A DNA stretch of 64,000 nucleotides from Agromyces sp. S2-1-8 (GCF_021129215.1 NZ_JAJOLP010000001.1:2356001-2420000); one strand, 5' to 3'. Positions 8,551-21,723 are shown, counted from the first letter of the stretch. Numbers and translations are program-made. The notes: generated from the sequence alone by a model not told the origin.

Positions 8551-10564
8551 CCGAGCCTCTTCTCACGTGCAGGATGTGTGCGGGTCGGGTGAAGGCGTCC
8601 AGCCGGACGTAGTTCGACGGACCCCACTCCCAGCGCGACCCGGTGACGAGGTCGTCGACCTCGAACCGGGCGCCGGCCCCGAGCCCGATCGCCTCGAGGT
8701 CGAGGTGCACGGTGGTCTCGCGCACCGAGTGCGGGTCGACGTTGGCGACGACGATCAGCGTGTCGTCCTCGCCGTCGGGCGTGAACCGGCCGTCGAGGTG
8801 CTTCGAGTAGACGAGCACCGAGTCGTCGTCGCTCGCGTGGAAGCGGATGTTGCGGAGCTGCCCGAGTGCGGGGTGCTCCGCGCGGATGCGGTTGAGGATG
8901 CCGAGGTAGAGCGCGAGCGAGCGGCCCTCGGCTTCGGCCGCGGCGAAGTCGCGCGGCTTGTACTCGTACTTCTCGTTGTCGATCGCCTCCTCGGCGCCGG
9001 GGCGCGCGACCGACTCGAAGAGCTCGAAACCCGAGTAGACGCCCCACAGCGGGGCCGCCGTCGCGGCGATGGTCGCCCGCACGGTGAACGCGGCGGGCCC
9101 GCCGAACTGCAGGTACTCGGTGAGGATGTCGGGCGTGTTCACGAACAGGTTCGGCCGCATGAAGTCGGCGGTCTCCTGCGACACCTGGGTGAGGAACTCC
9201 TCGAGCTCGGCCTTCGTGTTGCGCCACGTGAAGTACGAGTACGACTGCTGGAATCCCGCCATCGCGAGCGCCTGCATCATCGCCGGTCGCGTGAACGCCT
9301 CGGCGAGGAAGACGACGCCCGGGTCGTCGGCGTTCACGGCCCCGATGAGCCGCTCCCAGAAGGCGAGCGGCTTGGTGTGCGGATTGTCGACGCGGAAGAT
9401 GCGGACACCCTGCTTCATCCAGTGCCGCACGATGCGCAGCACCTCGTCGAAGATGCCCTGGGGGTCGTCGTCGAAGTTGACGGGGTAGATGTCCTGGTAC
9501 TTCTTCGGCGGGTTCTCGGCGAACCGGATCGTGCCGTCGGGCAGCACCGTGAACCACTCGGGGTGCTCGGCGACCCAGGGGTGGTCGGGCGAGGCCTGGA
9601 GAGCGAGGTCGAGGGCGACCTCGATGCCGAGCTGATTCGCGCGGCGCACGAAGGCGCGGAAGTCGGCGAGGGTGCCGAGGTCGGGGTGCACGGCGTCGTG
9701 CCCGCCGGCGCTGCCGTCCTTCTGCGGCCCGCCGATCGCCCATGGCGAGCCCGGGTCGCCGGGGCCCGGGTCGAGCGTGTTGTTGGGGCCCTTTCGGTTG
9801 GTCACGCCGATCGGGTGGATCGGAGGCAGGTACACGACGTCGAACCCCATCGCGGCGACCCCGTCGAGCCGCTTCTGCGCGGTGCGGAAGGTGCCGCTCT
9901 TCCAGGTGCCGTCCTTCTGGCGCTTCGCGCCCTCGGAGCGTGGGAAGAACTCGTACCACGACCCCACTCCGGCGCGGCGTCGTTCGACGAGCAGGCGCTG
10001 CTCGGGCGAATCGGTCGACAGCCGGGCGAGCGGCCGCGCGTCGAACTCCGCGAGCACGGGTGCGTCCACGAGGGCGCGGCGGTCGGCGGGGGATGCCTCG
10101 CCGTCTCGCAGCGCGCCGGCCAGCGCCGTGAGGCGCTTGCGCACCGCCCGAGGGCGGTCGGTCTCCGCGGCAGCCCGTTCGACGAGCCTCGCGCCGACCT
10201 CGTACATGAGCTCGACGTCGACGCCCGCGTCGATCTTGACGCCCGCGTCGTGACGCCAGGTGGCGATCTCGTCGTCGAACCCGGTGACGTGCCATCGCCA
10301 CTCGCCGGTCTCGTCGAGCTGGACGAGCGCCTCCCACCGATCGGTGCCGGGGGCGAGCGGGGCCATCCGGTGCCGCTGCTCCACGCCCGAGGGACCGTTG
10401 ATGACGAGCATCGCCCCGACCCGGTCGTGCCCTTCGCGGAACACCGTCGCGCGGAACGGCACGACCTCGCCCTCGAACGCCTTCGGATGCCAGCGGGGGT
10501 CGGGCACGGCCGGGGTGAGCCGCGTCACGGGGATGCGGCCGGCGAGCGCGGTAACGGTGGTCAC
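8543..10564 (-). CDS. glgE: Maltose-1-phosphate maltosyltransferase GlgE
   Basis: 673 residues from the chosen start; GH13_3 family. It extends linear alpha-1,4-glucan using maltose 1-phosphate. Visible signatures: [11 protein letters not shown] and the [14 protein letters not shown] loop, nucleophile region [14 protein letters not shown], acid/base region [13 protein letters not shown], and YKPRDF near the C-terminal domain. The start is chosen as GTG at 10562-10564 ([14 protein letters not shown]) because TACGGT lies exactly six bases upstream, a leaderless pattern. A GTG at 10643-10645 would add 27 residues but would overlap the region that should hold the glgP promoter. No maltokinase or trehalose synthase (Mak/TreS) is in the window. 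Confidence 0.95.
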   Translation of the reverse strand: MTTVTALAGRIPVTRLTPAVPDPRWHPKAFEGEVVPFRATVFREGHDRVGAMLVINGPSGVEQRHRMAPLAPGTDRWEALVQLDETGEWRWHVTGFDDEIATWRHDAGVKIDAGVDVELMYEVGARLVERAAAETDRPRAVRKRLTALAGALRDGEASPADRRALVDAPVLAEFDARPLARLSTDSPEQRLLVERRRAGVGSWYEFFPRSEGAKRQKDGTWKSGTFRTAQKRLDGVAAMGFDVVYLPPIHPIGVTNRKGPNNTLDPGPGDPGSPWAIGGPQKDGSAGGHDAVHPDLGTLADFRAFVRRANQLGIEVALDLALQASPDHPWVAEHPEWFTVLPDGTIRFAENPPKKYQDIYPVNFDDDPQGIFDEVLRIVRHWMKQGVRIFRVDNPHTKPLAFWERLIGAVNADDPGVVFLAEAFTRPAMMQALAMAGFQQSYSYFTWRNTKAELEEFLTQVSQETADFMRPNLFVNTPDILTEYLQFGGPAAFTVRATIAATAAPLWGVYSGFELFESVARPGAEEAIDNEKYEYKPRDFAAAEAEGRSLALYLGILNRIRAEHPALGQLRNIRFHASDDDSVLVYSKHLDGRFTPDGEDDTLIVVANVDPHSVRETTVHLDLEAIGLGAGARFEVDDLVTGSRWEWGPSNYVRLDAFTRPAHILHVRRGSDA

Positions 10565-10570
10565 GTTCCG

Positions 10571-10576
10571 ACCGTA
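10571..10576 (-). promoter_or_regulatory. -10 element of leaderless glgE promoter
   Basis: TACGGT (minus strand), six bases before the glgE GTG. No Shine-Dalgarno is visible, so a transcript starting at or near the G of the start codon is inferred. Confidence 0.6.
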
Positions 10577-10673
10577 GCGCGTCGGCCCGCGCGCGGCCCC
10601 AATCGTTCCTCGCGGGTCGAGGAGGACCACGCCCGCGTTGCGCACGGTTCACACGCCCGACACGAGCGCGACC

Positions 10674-10679
10674 TAGGGT
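10674..10679 (+). promoter_or_regulatory. -10 element of leaderless glgP promoter
   Basis: TAGGGT six bases before the glgP GTG. The spacer GGAGCC also has some Shine-Dalgarno character, so a short-leader alternative remains. It is back to back with the glgE promoter, about 100 bases away. Confidence 0.55.
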
Positions 10680-10685
10680 GGAGCC

Positions 10686-13265
10686 GTGAAGTCGATCCGG
10701 AAGTTCACCGTCCGAGCCGTCGTCCCCGTCCGCCTCGGCGCGCTCGAGGAGCTCGCGGCCAACCTGCGCTGGGCATGGCACGAACCGACGCGCCGCCTCT
10801 TCGAGCACATCGACCCCGACGCGTGGTCGCGGTCCGAACGTGATCCGGTCACCTTCCTCGGCGAGGTGGATCCGGCACGGCTCGACGCGCTCGCCGCCGA
10901 CGACGACTACGTCGCATGGGCCGAGCGCGAACGCGAGGGACTGCGCCGGTATCTGGAAGAGCCGCGCTGGTACCAGGGCCTCGAGGGCGAGCGCCCCGGA
11001 CTCGTTGCGTACTTCTCGCCCGAGTACGGCATCACTGCGGCGCTGCCGCAGTACTCGGGCGGACTCGGCATCCTCGCCGGCGACCACCTCAAGGCGGCGT
11101 CCGACCTCGGCGTGCCGATCGTGGCGGTCGGCCTCTTCTACAAGGCCGGATACTTCGCGCAGTCGATCTCCTCCGACGGATGGCAGCAGGAGCGCTATCC
11201 CGTGCAGGATCCGGACGGCCTGCCGCTCACGGTGCTGCGCCGCTCCGACGGCAGCGCGGTCCAGGTCTCGCTCGCGCTGCCGGACGGCGGCACGCTGAGC
11301 GCCCGTGTCTGGCGAGCGGCCGTCGGCCGCGTCGAGCTGCTGCTGCTCGACACCGACGTCCCGGCGAACAGCGACGAGCATCGCGCGATCACCGACCGGC
11401 TCTACGGCGGCGGCAGTGAGCACCGGCTGCTGCAGGAACTGCTGCTCGGCATCGGCGGGGTGCGGGCGTTGCGCGCCTGGGCGGAGCTCGTCGGCGCCCC
11501 GGCGCCCGAGGTCTTCCACATGAACGAGGGGCACGCCGGCTTCCTCGGCCTCGAGCGGATCTCGGCCTACATCGGCGAGGGACTCGCCTTCGACGAGGCG
11601 CTCCAGCTCGTTCGCTCGGGCACGGTCTTCACGACCCACACCCCCGTGCCGGCCGGCATCGATCGCTTCGACCGCGCGCTCGTCGAGCGCTACGTCACGG
11701 CGGAACTGCTGCCCGGGGTCGATCCCGACGCAGCGCTCTCGCTCGGCGTCGAGCCCGGCGCCGACCCTGCGGCGAGCGCATTCAACATGGCCGTCATGGG
11801 GCTCCGGCTCGCCGGCCACGCCAACGGTGTCTCCCAGCTGCACGGGCAGGTCAGCCGTCGCATGTTCGGCGACCTCTGGCCGGGTTTCGACGCGGACGAG
11901 GTGCCGATCACCTCGATCACGAACGGGGTCCACGCGCCGACATGGACCGATCCGTCGCTCACCGCGCTCGCCGAGCGCGAACTCGGCACCGACGACAGCG
12001 AGCACGCCGACTGGCTGAGCCCTGCGGTCGCCGACGCCGATCTCTGGGCCGTCAAGCGGGAGATGCGCGCCCGACTCGTCGCGGATGCCCGGCGGCGGCT
12101 CGAGGCGAGCTTCGGCGAGCAGCACGCGGGTGCGCCCGCTCCCGAGTGGATCTCGAACGCACTCGACCCCGAGGTGCTCACGATCGGCTTCGCCCGTCGC
12201 GTTCCGACGTACAAGCGCCTGACGCTGATGCTGCAGGATCCGGAACGCCTGAGGGCGATCCTCACCGATCCCGACCGCCCCGTGCAGTTCGTGGTCGCCG
12301 GCAAGGCGCACCCCGCCGACGACGAGGGCAAGCGCCTCATCCAGCGCCTCGTCCAGTTCGCGGCGCAGCCCGACGTGCGCGAGCGATTCGTCTTCCTGCC
12401 GGACTACGACATGGCGATGGCCGAGCGGCTGTACCCGGGCTGCGATGTCTGGCTCAACAACCCGTTGCGTCCCCTTGAGGCCTGCGGCACCTCGGGCATG
12501 AAGGCGGCGATGAACGCCGCGCTCAATCTCTCGATCCTCGATGGATGGTGGGCGGAGTACGCGGGTGACGACTTCGGCTGGGTCATCCCCTCGTCGGATG
12601 CGGCCGGCGACGCGGCCGAGCGCGATGCCCGCGAGGCGGGGGCGCTCTACGACCTCCTCGAGCACCGCATCGTGCCGGCGTTCTACGACCGGCCCGTCGA
12701 AGCGGACGGGCGGGCCGGCTACTTCGAACGCGACGCTGATCGGGTGCCGGCCGAGTGGCTGCAGATGCTTCGCACGACGATGACCCGCCTCGTGCCCGAG
12801 CTCGGTGCCGATCGCATGGTGCGCGAGTACGTCGAGCGGCTCTATCGGCATGCCGGCGAGTCCTTCGAGCGCATGCGCGCCGACGATGCCAGGGGTGCGC
12901 GCGAGTTCGCGGCCTGGGCCGCGAGGGTGCGTGCCGCGTGGCCCGGGGTGAAGGTGCTGCACGTCGAATCGGGCGGGCTCGACCAGCCCGCGGTCGGCGA
13001 CGAGCTGCACGTGCGCGCCGAGGTCGAGCTCGGGGGCCTGGGCGCGGACGACGTCGCCGTCGAACTCGTCTCGGGCCGAAGCCTCGCGGACGACTCGATC
13101 GGCGACCCGCGCCGCACCGCGCTCGTCCCCGCGGCCGGAGGCGGGTACGAGTGCACCGTCACGCTCGATCGTGCCGGAGCGTTCGGCTACTCGGTCCGGG
13201 TCGTCCCGTCGCATCCGCTCATGACGAACCCGGCGGAGCTCGGACTCGTCGCGATCGCATCCTGA
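10686..13265 (+). CDS. glgP: Alpha-glucan phosphorylase GlgP (actinobacterial type)
   Basis: 859 residues, GT35 family in the shorter 'DUF3417' actinobacterial form with N-terminal region LRWAWHEPTRRLFEHID. It releases glucose 1-phosphate from alpha-glucan with pyridoxal phosphate. Visible: AYFSPEYGITAALPQYSGGLGILAGDHLKAASDLG, FHMNEGHAGFLGLERI, FTTHTPVPAGIDRF, the ITNGVHAPTW motif and RPLEACGTSGMKAAMNAALNLS, which holds the cofactor lysine. The C-terminal 120 residues form a beta-rich extra domain. GTG start fixed by the upstream -10 hexamer. Divergent from glgE and convergent with ybaK. Confidence 0.95.
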   Translation: MKSIRKFTVRAVVPVRLGALEELAANLRWAWHEPTRRLFEHIDPDAWSRSERDPVTFLGEVDPARLDALAADDDYVAWAEREREGLRRYLEEPRWYQGLEGERPGLVAYFSPEYGITAALPQYSGGLGILAGDHLKAASDLGVPIVAVGLFYKAGYFAQSISSDGWQQERYPVQDPDGLPLTVLRRSDGSAVQVSLALPDGGTLSARVWRAAVGRVELLLLDTDVPANSDEHRAITDRLYGGGSEHRLLQELLLGIGGVRALRAWAELVGAPAPEVFHMNEGHAGFLGLERISAYIGEGLAFDEALQLVRSGTVFTTHTPVPAGIDRFDRALVERYVTAELLPGVDPDAALSLGVEPGADPAASAFNMAVMGLRLAGHANGVSQLHGQVSRRMFGDLWPGFDADEVPITSITNGVHAPTWTDPSLTALAERELGTDDSEHADWLSPAVADADLWAVKREMRARLVADARRRLEASFGEQHAGAPAPEWISNALDPEVLTIGFARRVPTYKRLTLMLQDPERLRAILTDPDRPVQFVVAGKAHPADDEGKRLIQRLVQFAAQPDVRERFVFLPDYDMAMAERLYPGCDVWLNNPLRPLEACGTSGMKAAMNAALNLSILDGWWAEYAGDDFGWVIPSSDAAGDAAERDAREAGALYDLLEHRIVPAFYDRPVEADGRAGYFERDADRVPAEWLQMLRTTMTRLVPELGADRMVREYVERLYRHAGESFERMRADDARGAREFAAWAARVRAAWPGVKVLHVESGGLDQPAVGDELHVRAEVELGGLGADDVAVELVSGRSLADDSIGDPRRTALVPAAGGGYECTVTLDRAGAFGYSVRVVPSHPLMTNPAELGLVAIAS

Positions 13266-13276
13266 CGACCGGGCGA

Positions 13277-13316
13277 TGACCGCGACCGGCGGCGGACTCG
13301 ACGCCGGGTCGCGTCA
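13277..13316. terminator. Bidirectional hairpin between glgP and ybaK
   Basis: Inverted repeat with 14 paired bases, one bulge on each arm and a 10-base loop (arms 13277-13291 and 13302-13316). It sits 12 bases after the glgP stop and includes the ybaK stop codon, so it could end both convergent transcripts. There is no clear U-run. Confidence 0.5.
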
Positions 13317-13814
13317 GCGGGCGCGGGCGATCGGCGCGTAGCGGCCGCCGGTGACGGCGAGGAGGTCGTCGGGGGAGAGCTCGAGGTCGAGACCGCGCCG
13401 GCCGCCCGAGACGCAGATCGTCTCGCAGATGATCGCCGACTCGTCGAGCACCGTCGGCAGCGGAGTCTTCTGGCCGATGGGGCTGATGCCCCCGACGACG
13501 TACCCGGTCTTCCGCTCGGCGACCCTGGGGTCGGCCATCTCGGCGCGCTTCCCGCCGAGCGCGGCCGCGAGCGCCTTGAGGTCGAGCTGCATGGCGACGG
13601 GCACGATGCCGACCGCGAGCGCGCCGTCGACGTCGGCCAGCAGGGTCTTGAACACGCGGCCCGGGTCGATTCCGAGCTTCTCAGCGGCCTCGAGGCCGTA
13701 CGCGGCGGCGCGCGGGTCGTGCTCATAGGCGAGCGGGGTGAACGCGACGCCGGCCCGAGCGAGGGCGAGCGTCGCGGGCGTACCCGCCGACGAGGCATCC
13801 GCCTTCTTGGTCAC
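13314..13814 (-). CDS. ybaK: Cys-tRNA(Pro)/Cys-tRNA(Cys) deacylase YbaK
   Basis: 166 residues, full length for the YbaK/EbsC editing family, which hydrolyses misacylated tRNA. Seen: PATLALARAGVAFTPLAYEHDP at the N-terminus, the VFKTLLADVDG lysine region, LAAALGGKRAEMADPRVAERKTGYVVGGISPIGQK and the final GLDLELSPDDLLAVTGGRYAPI. Start GTG at 13812-13814 (VTKKADASS) overlaps the glgX stop (GTGA), so it is translationally coupled to glgX although unrelated in function. Confidence 0.93.
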   Translation of the reverse strand: MTKKADASSAGTPATLALARAGVAFTPLAYEHDPRAAAYGLEAAEKLGIDPGRVFKTLLADVDGALAVGIVPVAMQLDLKALAAALGGKRAEMADPRVAERKTGYVVGGISPIGQKTPLPTVLDESAIICETICVSGGRRGLDLELSPDDLLAVTGGRYAPIARAR

Positions 13815-15898
13815 CGCCCACCGCCCTCGGCGCGGAACAGGCGCATCGACGGGCCGGTGATGCGCAGGCGCGCACCGGGGGCGAGTTCGCCCCCGCCCGA
13901 GGAATCGGTCTCGGGCGTCTCCTCGGCGGAGTCCCACAGCGGCAGGTAGCCGGTGACGCCGTCGACGGCCGGCAGCACCACGTCGGCCTCCGTCTCGCGG
14001 GCGTGCACGACGAGCAGGATCCGGTTGAACGCCTCGGTCTCGGGCGTCGACGCCGCGACGAACTGCAGGGTGCGTTCGACCGGCGAGTTCCAGTCGTCGA
14101 TGCCCATGGTCTCGCCGTCGGCGTTGAACCAGTACATCTCCGAGGCGCTCGGCGTCGTCTCGCCGTCGCGGCCGAAGCGGATCGGCCGGAGGGCCGGGTT
14201 CTCGGCGCGCAGGCGCAGCAGGTGCCTCGCTGTGGCGAGGAGCGCCGGTGCATACCGGGGGCGCTCGGCCGGATCCCACGCGAGCCAGGTGAGCGGCGAG
14301 TCGTGGCAGTACGCGTTGTTGTTGCCGCGCTGGCTTCGTCCGAACTCGTCGCCCGCGGTCAGCATCGGAACCCCGGCCGACAGCAGCAGGGTGCCGAGCA
14401 GGTTGCGGATGCTTCGCCGCCGTGCCGCCCGGACGACGGGGTCGGCCGCCTCACCCTCGACCCCGTGGTTGTACGAGTTGTTGTGATCGGTGCCGTCGCG
14501 GTTCTGCTCGCCGTTGCCGAGGTTGTGCTTGACGTCGAACGCGGTCAGGTCGGCGAGCGTGAACCCGTCGTGCGCGGTGACGAAGTTGAGGCTCGCGAGC
14601 GGGCCGCGCTCGGGCGAGAACGTGTTCGACGACCCCGCGAGCCGGGTCGCGAAGCGGCCGATGCCGCTGCCCGCCGAACCCGATTCGCGCTCGCGGCGCA
14701 GGTCGCCGAGCCAGAAGTCGCGCATGCGGTCGCGGTAGCGGTCGTTCCACTCGCTGAAGCCCGTCGGGAATCCGCCCGTGCGCCATCCGCCCGGACCGAC
14801 GTCCCACGGCTCGGCGATGAGCTTCGAGGCGCCGATCACCGGGTCGTCGAGCATGCCGCGCAGCAACGGGTGGTCGGGGGTGAACTCGCCGTTGGCATCG
14901 CGACCGAGCGTCGCCGCGAGGTCGAGGCGGAACCCGTCGACCTGCAGTTCGCCGCTGAAGTAGCGCATCGAATCGAGCACGAGCCGCACCGCGGCGTCGT
15001 GCCCGAAGTCGACCGTGTTGCCGCAGCCGGTCGTGTCGACGTACCGGCCGTGCGCGTCGTGTCGGTAGTAGTTCGCGTTGTCGATGCCGCGGAAGCTGTA
15101 GGTCGGCCCTTCGCGCCCCTCCTCGGCCGTGTGGTTGTATACGACGTCGAGCACGACCTCGAGGCCCGCTTCGTGCAGGCGACGGACCATGCCGGCGAAC
15201 TCGCGGCGCACGGCGTGCGCGCCTGCGGCCTGCGCTGCGGCGCTCGCGTACGGCGCGTGGGCGGCGAAGAACGCGAGGGTGTTGTAGCCCCAGTAGTTCG
15301 GCTTGCCCTGGCGCACGAGCCGCTGCTCGGGGACGAACGCCTGCACCGGCAGCAACTCGACCGTCGTCACCCCGAGGCCCGTCAGGTATTCGAGCGAGGC
15401 GTCGTGGGCGAGCCCGGCATAGGTGCCGCGGAGCGGCTCGGGGATCGCGTGGTTGAGCTTCGAGAACCCGCGCACGTGCGTCTCGTAGACGACCGTGCGA
15501 TCGAGCGGCACCGCGGGCTTGCCGACGCCGCCCCAATCGAAGGCCGCGTCGGCGAGTCCGCCGAGCACGACGCCGCGCCACGAGCCGTCATCGGCACGGG
15601 CGAGGCCGCGCGCGTACGGATCGAGCAGCGTGTGCACGGGGTTGAACGCATGATCGAACCCGGCGGGACCGTCGACCCGCAGCCCGTAGTGCGCGCCGGG
15701 CACCAGCGACGGGGAGTCCCCCGTCCAGACGCCGTCGGCATCGCGGGCGAGCGGCACGCGTTCGGCCGCCCAGTCGAGGTCGTCGGGATCGAACACGACG
15801 AGGTCGACGCTCGTCGCGTGCTCCGACCACACCCGGATGCGCCCGCCGTCGGCGTCGGCGCGGACGCCGAGCTCATCGAGGGGATCGGGCGCGGGCAT
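13811..15898 (-). CDS. glgX: Glycogen debranching enzyme GlgX
   Basis: 695 residues from ATG at 15896-15898 (MPAPDPLDELG). GH13_11 isoamylase type, cleaving alpha-1,6 branches. Visible: CBM48 N-terminal domain, VVYETHVRGFSKLNHAIPEPLRGTY, NYWGYNTLAFFAAH, VVYNHTAEE, nucleophile region VDGFRLDLAATLG, SKLIAEPWDVGPGGW, FVTAHDGFTLADL, and GDEFGRSQRGNNNAYCHDSPLTWLAW. A longer form starting near 15985 is possible, but TACTGT seven bases before the chosen ATG argues for a leaderless start here. The first gene of a two-gene unit with ybaK; divergent from the cysteine desulfurase gene. Confidence 0.95.
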   Translation of the reverse strand: MPAPDPLDELGVRADADGGRIRVWSEHATSVDLVVFDPDDLDWAAERVPLARDADGVWTGDSPSLVPGAHYGLRVDGPAGFDHAFNPVHTLLDPYARGLARADDGSWRGVVLGGLADAAFDWGGVGKPAVPLDRTVVYETHVRGFSKLNHAIPEPLRGTYAGLAHDASLEYLTGLGVTTVELLPVQAFVPEQRLVRQGKPNYWGYNTLAFFAAHAPYASAAAQAAGAHAVRREFAGMVRRLHEAGLEVVLDVVYNHTAEEGREGPTYSFRGIDNANYYRHDAHGRYVDTTGCGNTVDFGHDAAVRLVLDSMRYFSGELQVDGFRLDLAATLGRDANGEFTPDHPLLRGMLDDPVIGASKLIAEPWDVGPGGWRTGGFPTGFSEWNDRYRDRMRDFWLGDLRRERESGSAGSGIGRFATRLAGSSNTFSPERGPLASLNFVTAHDGFTLADLTAFDVKHNLGNGEQNRDGTDHNNSYNHGVEGEAADPVVRAARRRSIRNLLGTLLLSAGVPMLTAGDEFGRSQRGNNNAYCHDSPLTWLAWDPAERPRYAPALLATARHLLRLRAENPALRPIRFGRDGETTPSASEMYWFNADGETMGIDDWNSPVERTLQFVAASTPETEAFNRILLVVHARETEADVVLPAVDGVTGYLPLWDSAEETPETDSSGGGELAPGARLRITGPSMRLFRAEGGGR

Positions 15899-15905
15899 GC
15901 GATCT

Positions 15906-15911
15906 ACAGTA
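15906..15911 (-). promoter_or_regulatory. -10 element of leaderless glgX promoter
   Basis: TACTGT (minus strand) seven bases before the ATG; no Shine-Dalgarno is present in the intervening or upstream bases. Confidence 0.5.
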
Positions 15912-15998
15912 GTTCTTGCGGGAGCGACCGCTGGAAGCGCATGCAGGCGGCGCGCCGAGGCATCCATCTCGGATCGGACGACCACGAAGGGCGGGCGA

Positions 15999-17228
15999 AT
16001 GGTCTACCTCGACCACGCGGCGACCACGCCGATGCTGCCCGAGGCGATCGAGGCGATGACCGCCGCGCTCGCCGTGGTCGGCAACCCCTCGTCGATCCAC
16101 AGCGCGGGCCAGCAGGCGAAGCGCCTGCTGGAGGAGTCGCGCGAGCGGATCGCCGCGACGCTCGGCGTCGACGGCATCGAGATCGTGTTCACCGGCAACG
16201 GCACCGAGGCGGTCAATCTCGCGATCAAGGGACTGTGGTGGCAGCGGCGCGGCGCGGGCGGTGCCGACCGCTCTCGCATCCTGGTTCCGGCCGGAGAGCA
16301 CCACGCCACGATCGACACGGTCGACTGGCTCGCCGAGCACGAGGGCGCCGAGATCGTCGAGATCCCGCTCGACGAGGTCGGGCGGGTGCGGCTCGACGTG
16401 CTCGCGGCGGAACTCGCCGATGCCGAAACGGTCGCGCTCGTCACCATGCTCTGGGCCAACAACGAGGTCGGCACGATCCAGCCGGTCGAGGAGGTCGCCC
16501 GACTCGCCGCCCGCGCCGGGGTGCCCCTGCACGTGGATGCCATCGCCGCCTACGGCCAGGTGCCGATCGACGTGCGCGCGCTGCGCCGCGCGACGGAGGC
16601 ACCGCGTGGCGCCGGGCTCGTCGCACTCAGCGTCTCGGCGCACAAGATCGGCGGGCCGGCGGGCATCGGCGCACTCGTGCTCGACCGCTCCGCAGCGGTC
16701 GAGCCGCTCATCCACGGTGGCGGGCAGCAGCGCAAGGTGCGGTCCGGCACCCAGGATGTGGCGGCGGCGGCGGCCTTCGCGGCGGCGGCCGAGATCGTCG
16801 CGGCGCGCCTCGACGACGATGCGACCCGCATGGCCGGGCTCCGCGACCGTCTCATCGCCGGCGTGGTCGAGGCGGTGCCGACTGCGCGACTGTCGGGCGA
16901 TGCCGGGCCCGGGGCATCCGCCCGGCTGCCGGGAAACGTGCACTTCTCCTTCCCCGGTTGCGAAGGCGACTCCCTGCTCTTCCTGCTCGATGCGGCCGGG
17001 GTGGCCGTCTCGACCGGCTCCGCCTGCCAGGCGGGTGTGCCCGAGCCGTCCCACGTGCTCATGGCGATGGGTCGGTCCGAGTCCGACGCGCGCGGTGCGC
17101 TGCGGATCACGCTCGGGCACGCGTCGACCGAGGCCGACGTCGATGCCTTCCTCGCCGCACTGCCCGCTGCGCACGCCCAGGCGGCGAAGGCCGGGCTCGC
17201 CGGCCGGGCGACCTCGTTCGACCGCTGA
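15999..17228 (+). CDS. Cysteine desulfurase (NifS/IscS class)
   Basis: 409 residues, PLP enzyme converting Cys to Ala and an enzyme persulfide. Motifs: [10 protein letters not shown] at the N-terminus, [38 protein letters not shown], the cofactor lysine in [31 protein letters not shown] and the active-site Cys in [15 protein letters not shown]. Start ATG at 15999 because the family begins with exactly this YLDHAATTP segment; AAGGGCGG precedes it. mnmA follows 85 bases downstream, which suggests sulfur supply for tRNA 2-thiouridine as one role. Confidence 0.95.
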   Translation: MVYLDHAATTPMLPEAIEAMTAALAVVGNPSSIHSAGQQAKRLLEESRERIAATLGVDGIEIVFTGNGTEAVNLAIKGLWWQRRGAGGADRSRILVPAGEHHATIDTVDWLAEHEGAEIVEIPLDEVGRVRLDVLAAELADAETVALVTMLWANNEVGTIQPVEEVARLAARAGVPLHVDAIAAYGQVPIDVRALRRATEAPRGAGLVALSVSAHKIGGPAGIGALVLDRSAAVEPLIHGGGQQRKVRSGTQDVAAAAAFAAAAEIVAARLDDDATRMAGLRDRLIAGVVEAVPTARLSGDAGPGASARLPGNVHFSFPGCEGDSLLFLLDAAGVAVSTGSACQAGVPEPSHVLMAMGRSESDARGALRITLGHASTEADVDAFLAALPAAHAQAAKAGLAGRATSFDR

Positions 17229-17301
17229 CCGTCGATCGGTGATCGCTTCGGGCGCGCCGCGCATCGAGGAGCCGCCCACCGCCTCTTCAGACTGCCCTGC
17301 C

Positions 17302-17307
17302 TACACT
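17302..17307 (+). promoter_or_regulatory. -10 element upstream of mnmA
   Basis: TACACT six bases before the GTG. The six-base spacer is GGAGGG, so the same bases could act as a Shine-Dalgarno if transcription starts further upstream. Confidence 0.45.
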
Positions 17308-17313
17308 GGAGGG

Positions 17314-18453
17314 GTGAAGGTCCTTGCAGCGATGTCAGGCGGCGTCGACAGCGCCGTCGCGGCCGCGCGCGCCGTCGAAGCCGGCCACGAGGTCGTCGGC
17401 GTGCATCTCGCGCTGAGCCGCATGCCGGGCACCCTGCGCACCGGCAGCCGCGGGTGCTGCACCATCGAAGACTCGATGGACGCGCAGCGCGCGGCGAACG
17501 TGCTCGGCATCCCGTACTACGTGTGGGACTTCTCCGAGCGGTTCAAGGCCGACGTCGTCGACGACTTCATCGCCGAGTACTCGGCCGGCCGCACGCCGAA
17601 TCCGTGCATGCGCTGCAACGAGCGCATCAAGTTCGCGGCCCTCCTCGAGAAGGCGCTCGCCCTCGGGTTCGACGCCGTCGCCACCGGACACTACGCGAAG
17701 GTCGTCACGGGCGACTCGGGTGCGCTCGAGCTGCACCGGGCGAACGCCGAGGCGAAGGATCAGTCGTACGTGCTCGGCGTGCTCACGGCCGAGCAGCTCG
17801 CGCACGCGTACTTCCCGCTCGGCGACACGGCGTCGAAGCAGCTCGTACGTGCCGAGGCGGCCCGGCGCGGGCTCAGCGTCGCGCAGAAGCCCGACTCGTA
17901 CGACATCTGCTTCATCCCCGACGGCGACACGAAGGGCTGGCTCGCCGACAAGGTCGGCGTCGCCGAAGGCGACATCGTCGACCGATCGGGCTCCGTCGTC
18001 GGATCGCACGATGGGGCGCATGCGTACACGGTCGGGCAGCGCAGGGGCCTGCGCCTCGGCACGCCCGCGCCCGACGGCAAGCCGCGCTTCGTGCTCGAGG
18101 TGCGACCGAAGGAGAACACCGTCGTCGTCGGCCCGAAAGAGGCGCTCGCCGTCGCCGAGATCGCGGGAGCGCGATATTCGTGGGCCGGGCTCGATCCCGT
18201 CGCGTCGGGAATCATCGCCTCGCCCGGCGAGGCGTTCGACTGCGAGGTGCAGATCCGCGCGCACGCCGACCCGGTGCCGGCCGTCGCCCGCATCGATCAG
18301 GATGCTCCCGGCTCCGCCGAACTCGTCGTCCGCCCCGCCGAGCCGCTCGGCGGCGTCGCCCCGGGCCAGACCGCGGTGCTCTACGTCGGCACGCGAGTGC
18401 TCGGCCAGTTCACGATCGACCGAACCGTGAGCGCGGTGCCGGTCGAGGCATAG
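17314..18453 (+). CDS. mnmA: tRNA-specific 2-thiouridylase MnmA
   Basis: 379 residues. It makes s2U34 in tRNA Lys/Glu/Gln, taking sulfur from a desulfurase relay. Visible: P-loop [38 protein letters not shown], first catalytic Cys in [37 protein letters not shown], second Cys in [11 protein letters not shown], and [12 protein letters not shown] start at 17314 ([10 protein letters not shown]), which agrees with family N-termini; the open frame further upstream overlaps the desulfurase gene and is not coding. Confidence 0.96.
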   Translation: MKVLAAMSGGVDSAVAAARAVEAGHEVVGVHLALSRMPGTLRTGSRGCCTIEDSMDAQRAANVLGIPYYVWDFSERFKADVVDDFIAEYSAGRTPNPCMRCNERIKFAALLEKALALGFDAVATGHYAKVVTGDSGALELHRANAEAKDQSYVLGVLTAEQLAHAYFPLGDTASKQLVRAEAARRGLSVAQKPDSYDICFIPDGDTKGWLADKVGVAEGDIVDRSGSVVGSHDGAHAYTVGQRRGLRLGTPAPDGKPRFVLEVRPKENTVVVGPKEALAVAEIAGARYSWAGLDPVASGIIASPGEAFDCEVQIRAHADPVPAVARIDQDAPGSAELVVRPAEPLGGVAPGQTAVLYVGTRVLGQFTIDRTVSAVPVEA

Positions 18454-18513
18454 GCTCGCCGCCGGGCCGCACCGCCGGGCGCTCCGCGTTGCTGCCGTCG
18501 AGATCGACGGCGG

Positions 18514-21313
<2,800 letters not shown>

Positions 21314-21379
21314 TCGGCAGGGTGGCGAGGCATCCTCGACCGATCGACGGCGCCGCAGGCGACGCGGGGGCCGCTCGAA

Positions 21380-21385
21380 TAGACT
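21380..21385 (+). promoter_or_regulatory. -10 element of gatCAB promoter
   Basis: TAGACT 35 bases before the gatC ATG, giving a leader of about 28 bases that contains a GGAG ribosome site. A conventional leadered promoter, unlike many others in the window. Confidence 0.45.
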
Positions 21386-21420
21386 TGCCGGTATCCCCGT
21401 CACGACACGTTCGGAGCAGC

Positions 21421-21723
21421 ATGCCTGAAATCAGTGCCGAGCAGGTCGCGCATCTCGCGACCCTCGCTCGCATCGCGCTCACCGAAGAGGAGATCGCGCA
21501 CCTCACCACCGAGCTCGGCCAGATCATGCAGGCCGTCGAGCAGGTGAATCGCGTCGCGACTCCCGAGGTGCCGCCGACCAGCCACCCGATCCCGATGCAG
21601 AACGTCTTCCGCGCCGACGTCGTGACCGACGACGTGCTCAGCCCCGAGCAGGCGCTCGCCGGCGCCCCCGAGCGCGACGGCGACCGCTTCGTCGTCTCCG
21701 CGATCCTGGGGGAGGAGCAGTGA
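21421..21723 (+). CDS. gatC: Asp/Glu-tRNA amidotransferase subunit C
   Basis: 100 residues, normal for GatC, the clamp subunit that wraps GatA and GatB. Visible: [22 protein letters not shown] at the N-terminus, [12 protein letters not shown], and the C-terminal [10 protein letters not shown] preceding the end. ATG preceded by CGGAGCAGC. The gatA GTG overlaps the stop (GTGA). GatCAB converts Glu-tRNA(Gln) and/or Asp-tRNA(Asn) into the amidated forms in organisms lacking GlnRS or AsnRS. Confidence 0.95.
   Translation: MPEISAEQVAHLATLARIALTEEEIAHLTTELGQIMQAVEQVNRVATPEVPPTSHPIPMQNVFRADVVTDDVLSPEQALAGAPERDGDRFVVSAILGEEQ

Noticed and set aside
8523..13214. A minus-strand open frame of more than 1500 codons opposite glgP and across glgE
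   Set aside because: It is antisense and frame-shifted to glgP and glgE. Its product is dominated by Arg, Ala and His with no domain, a normal side effect of high-GC third positions.
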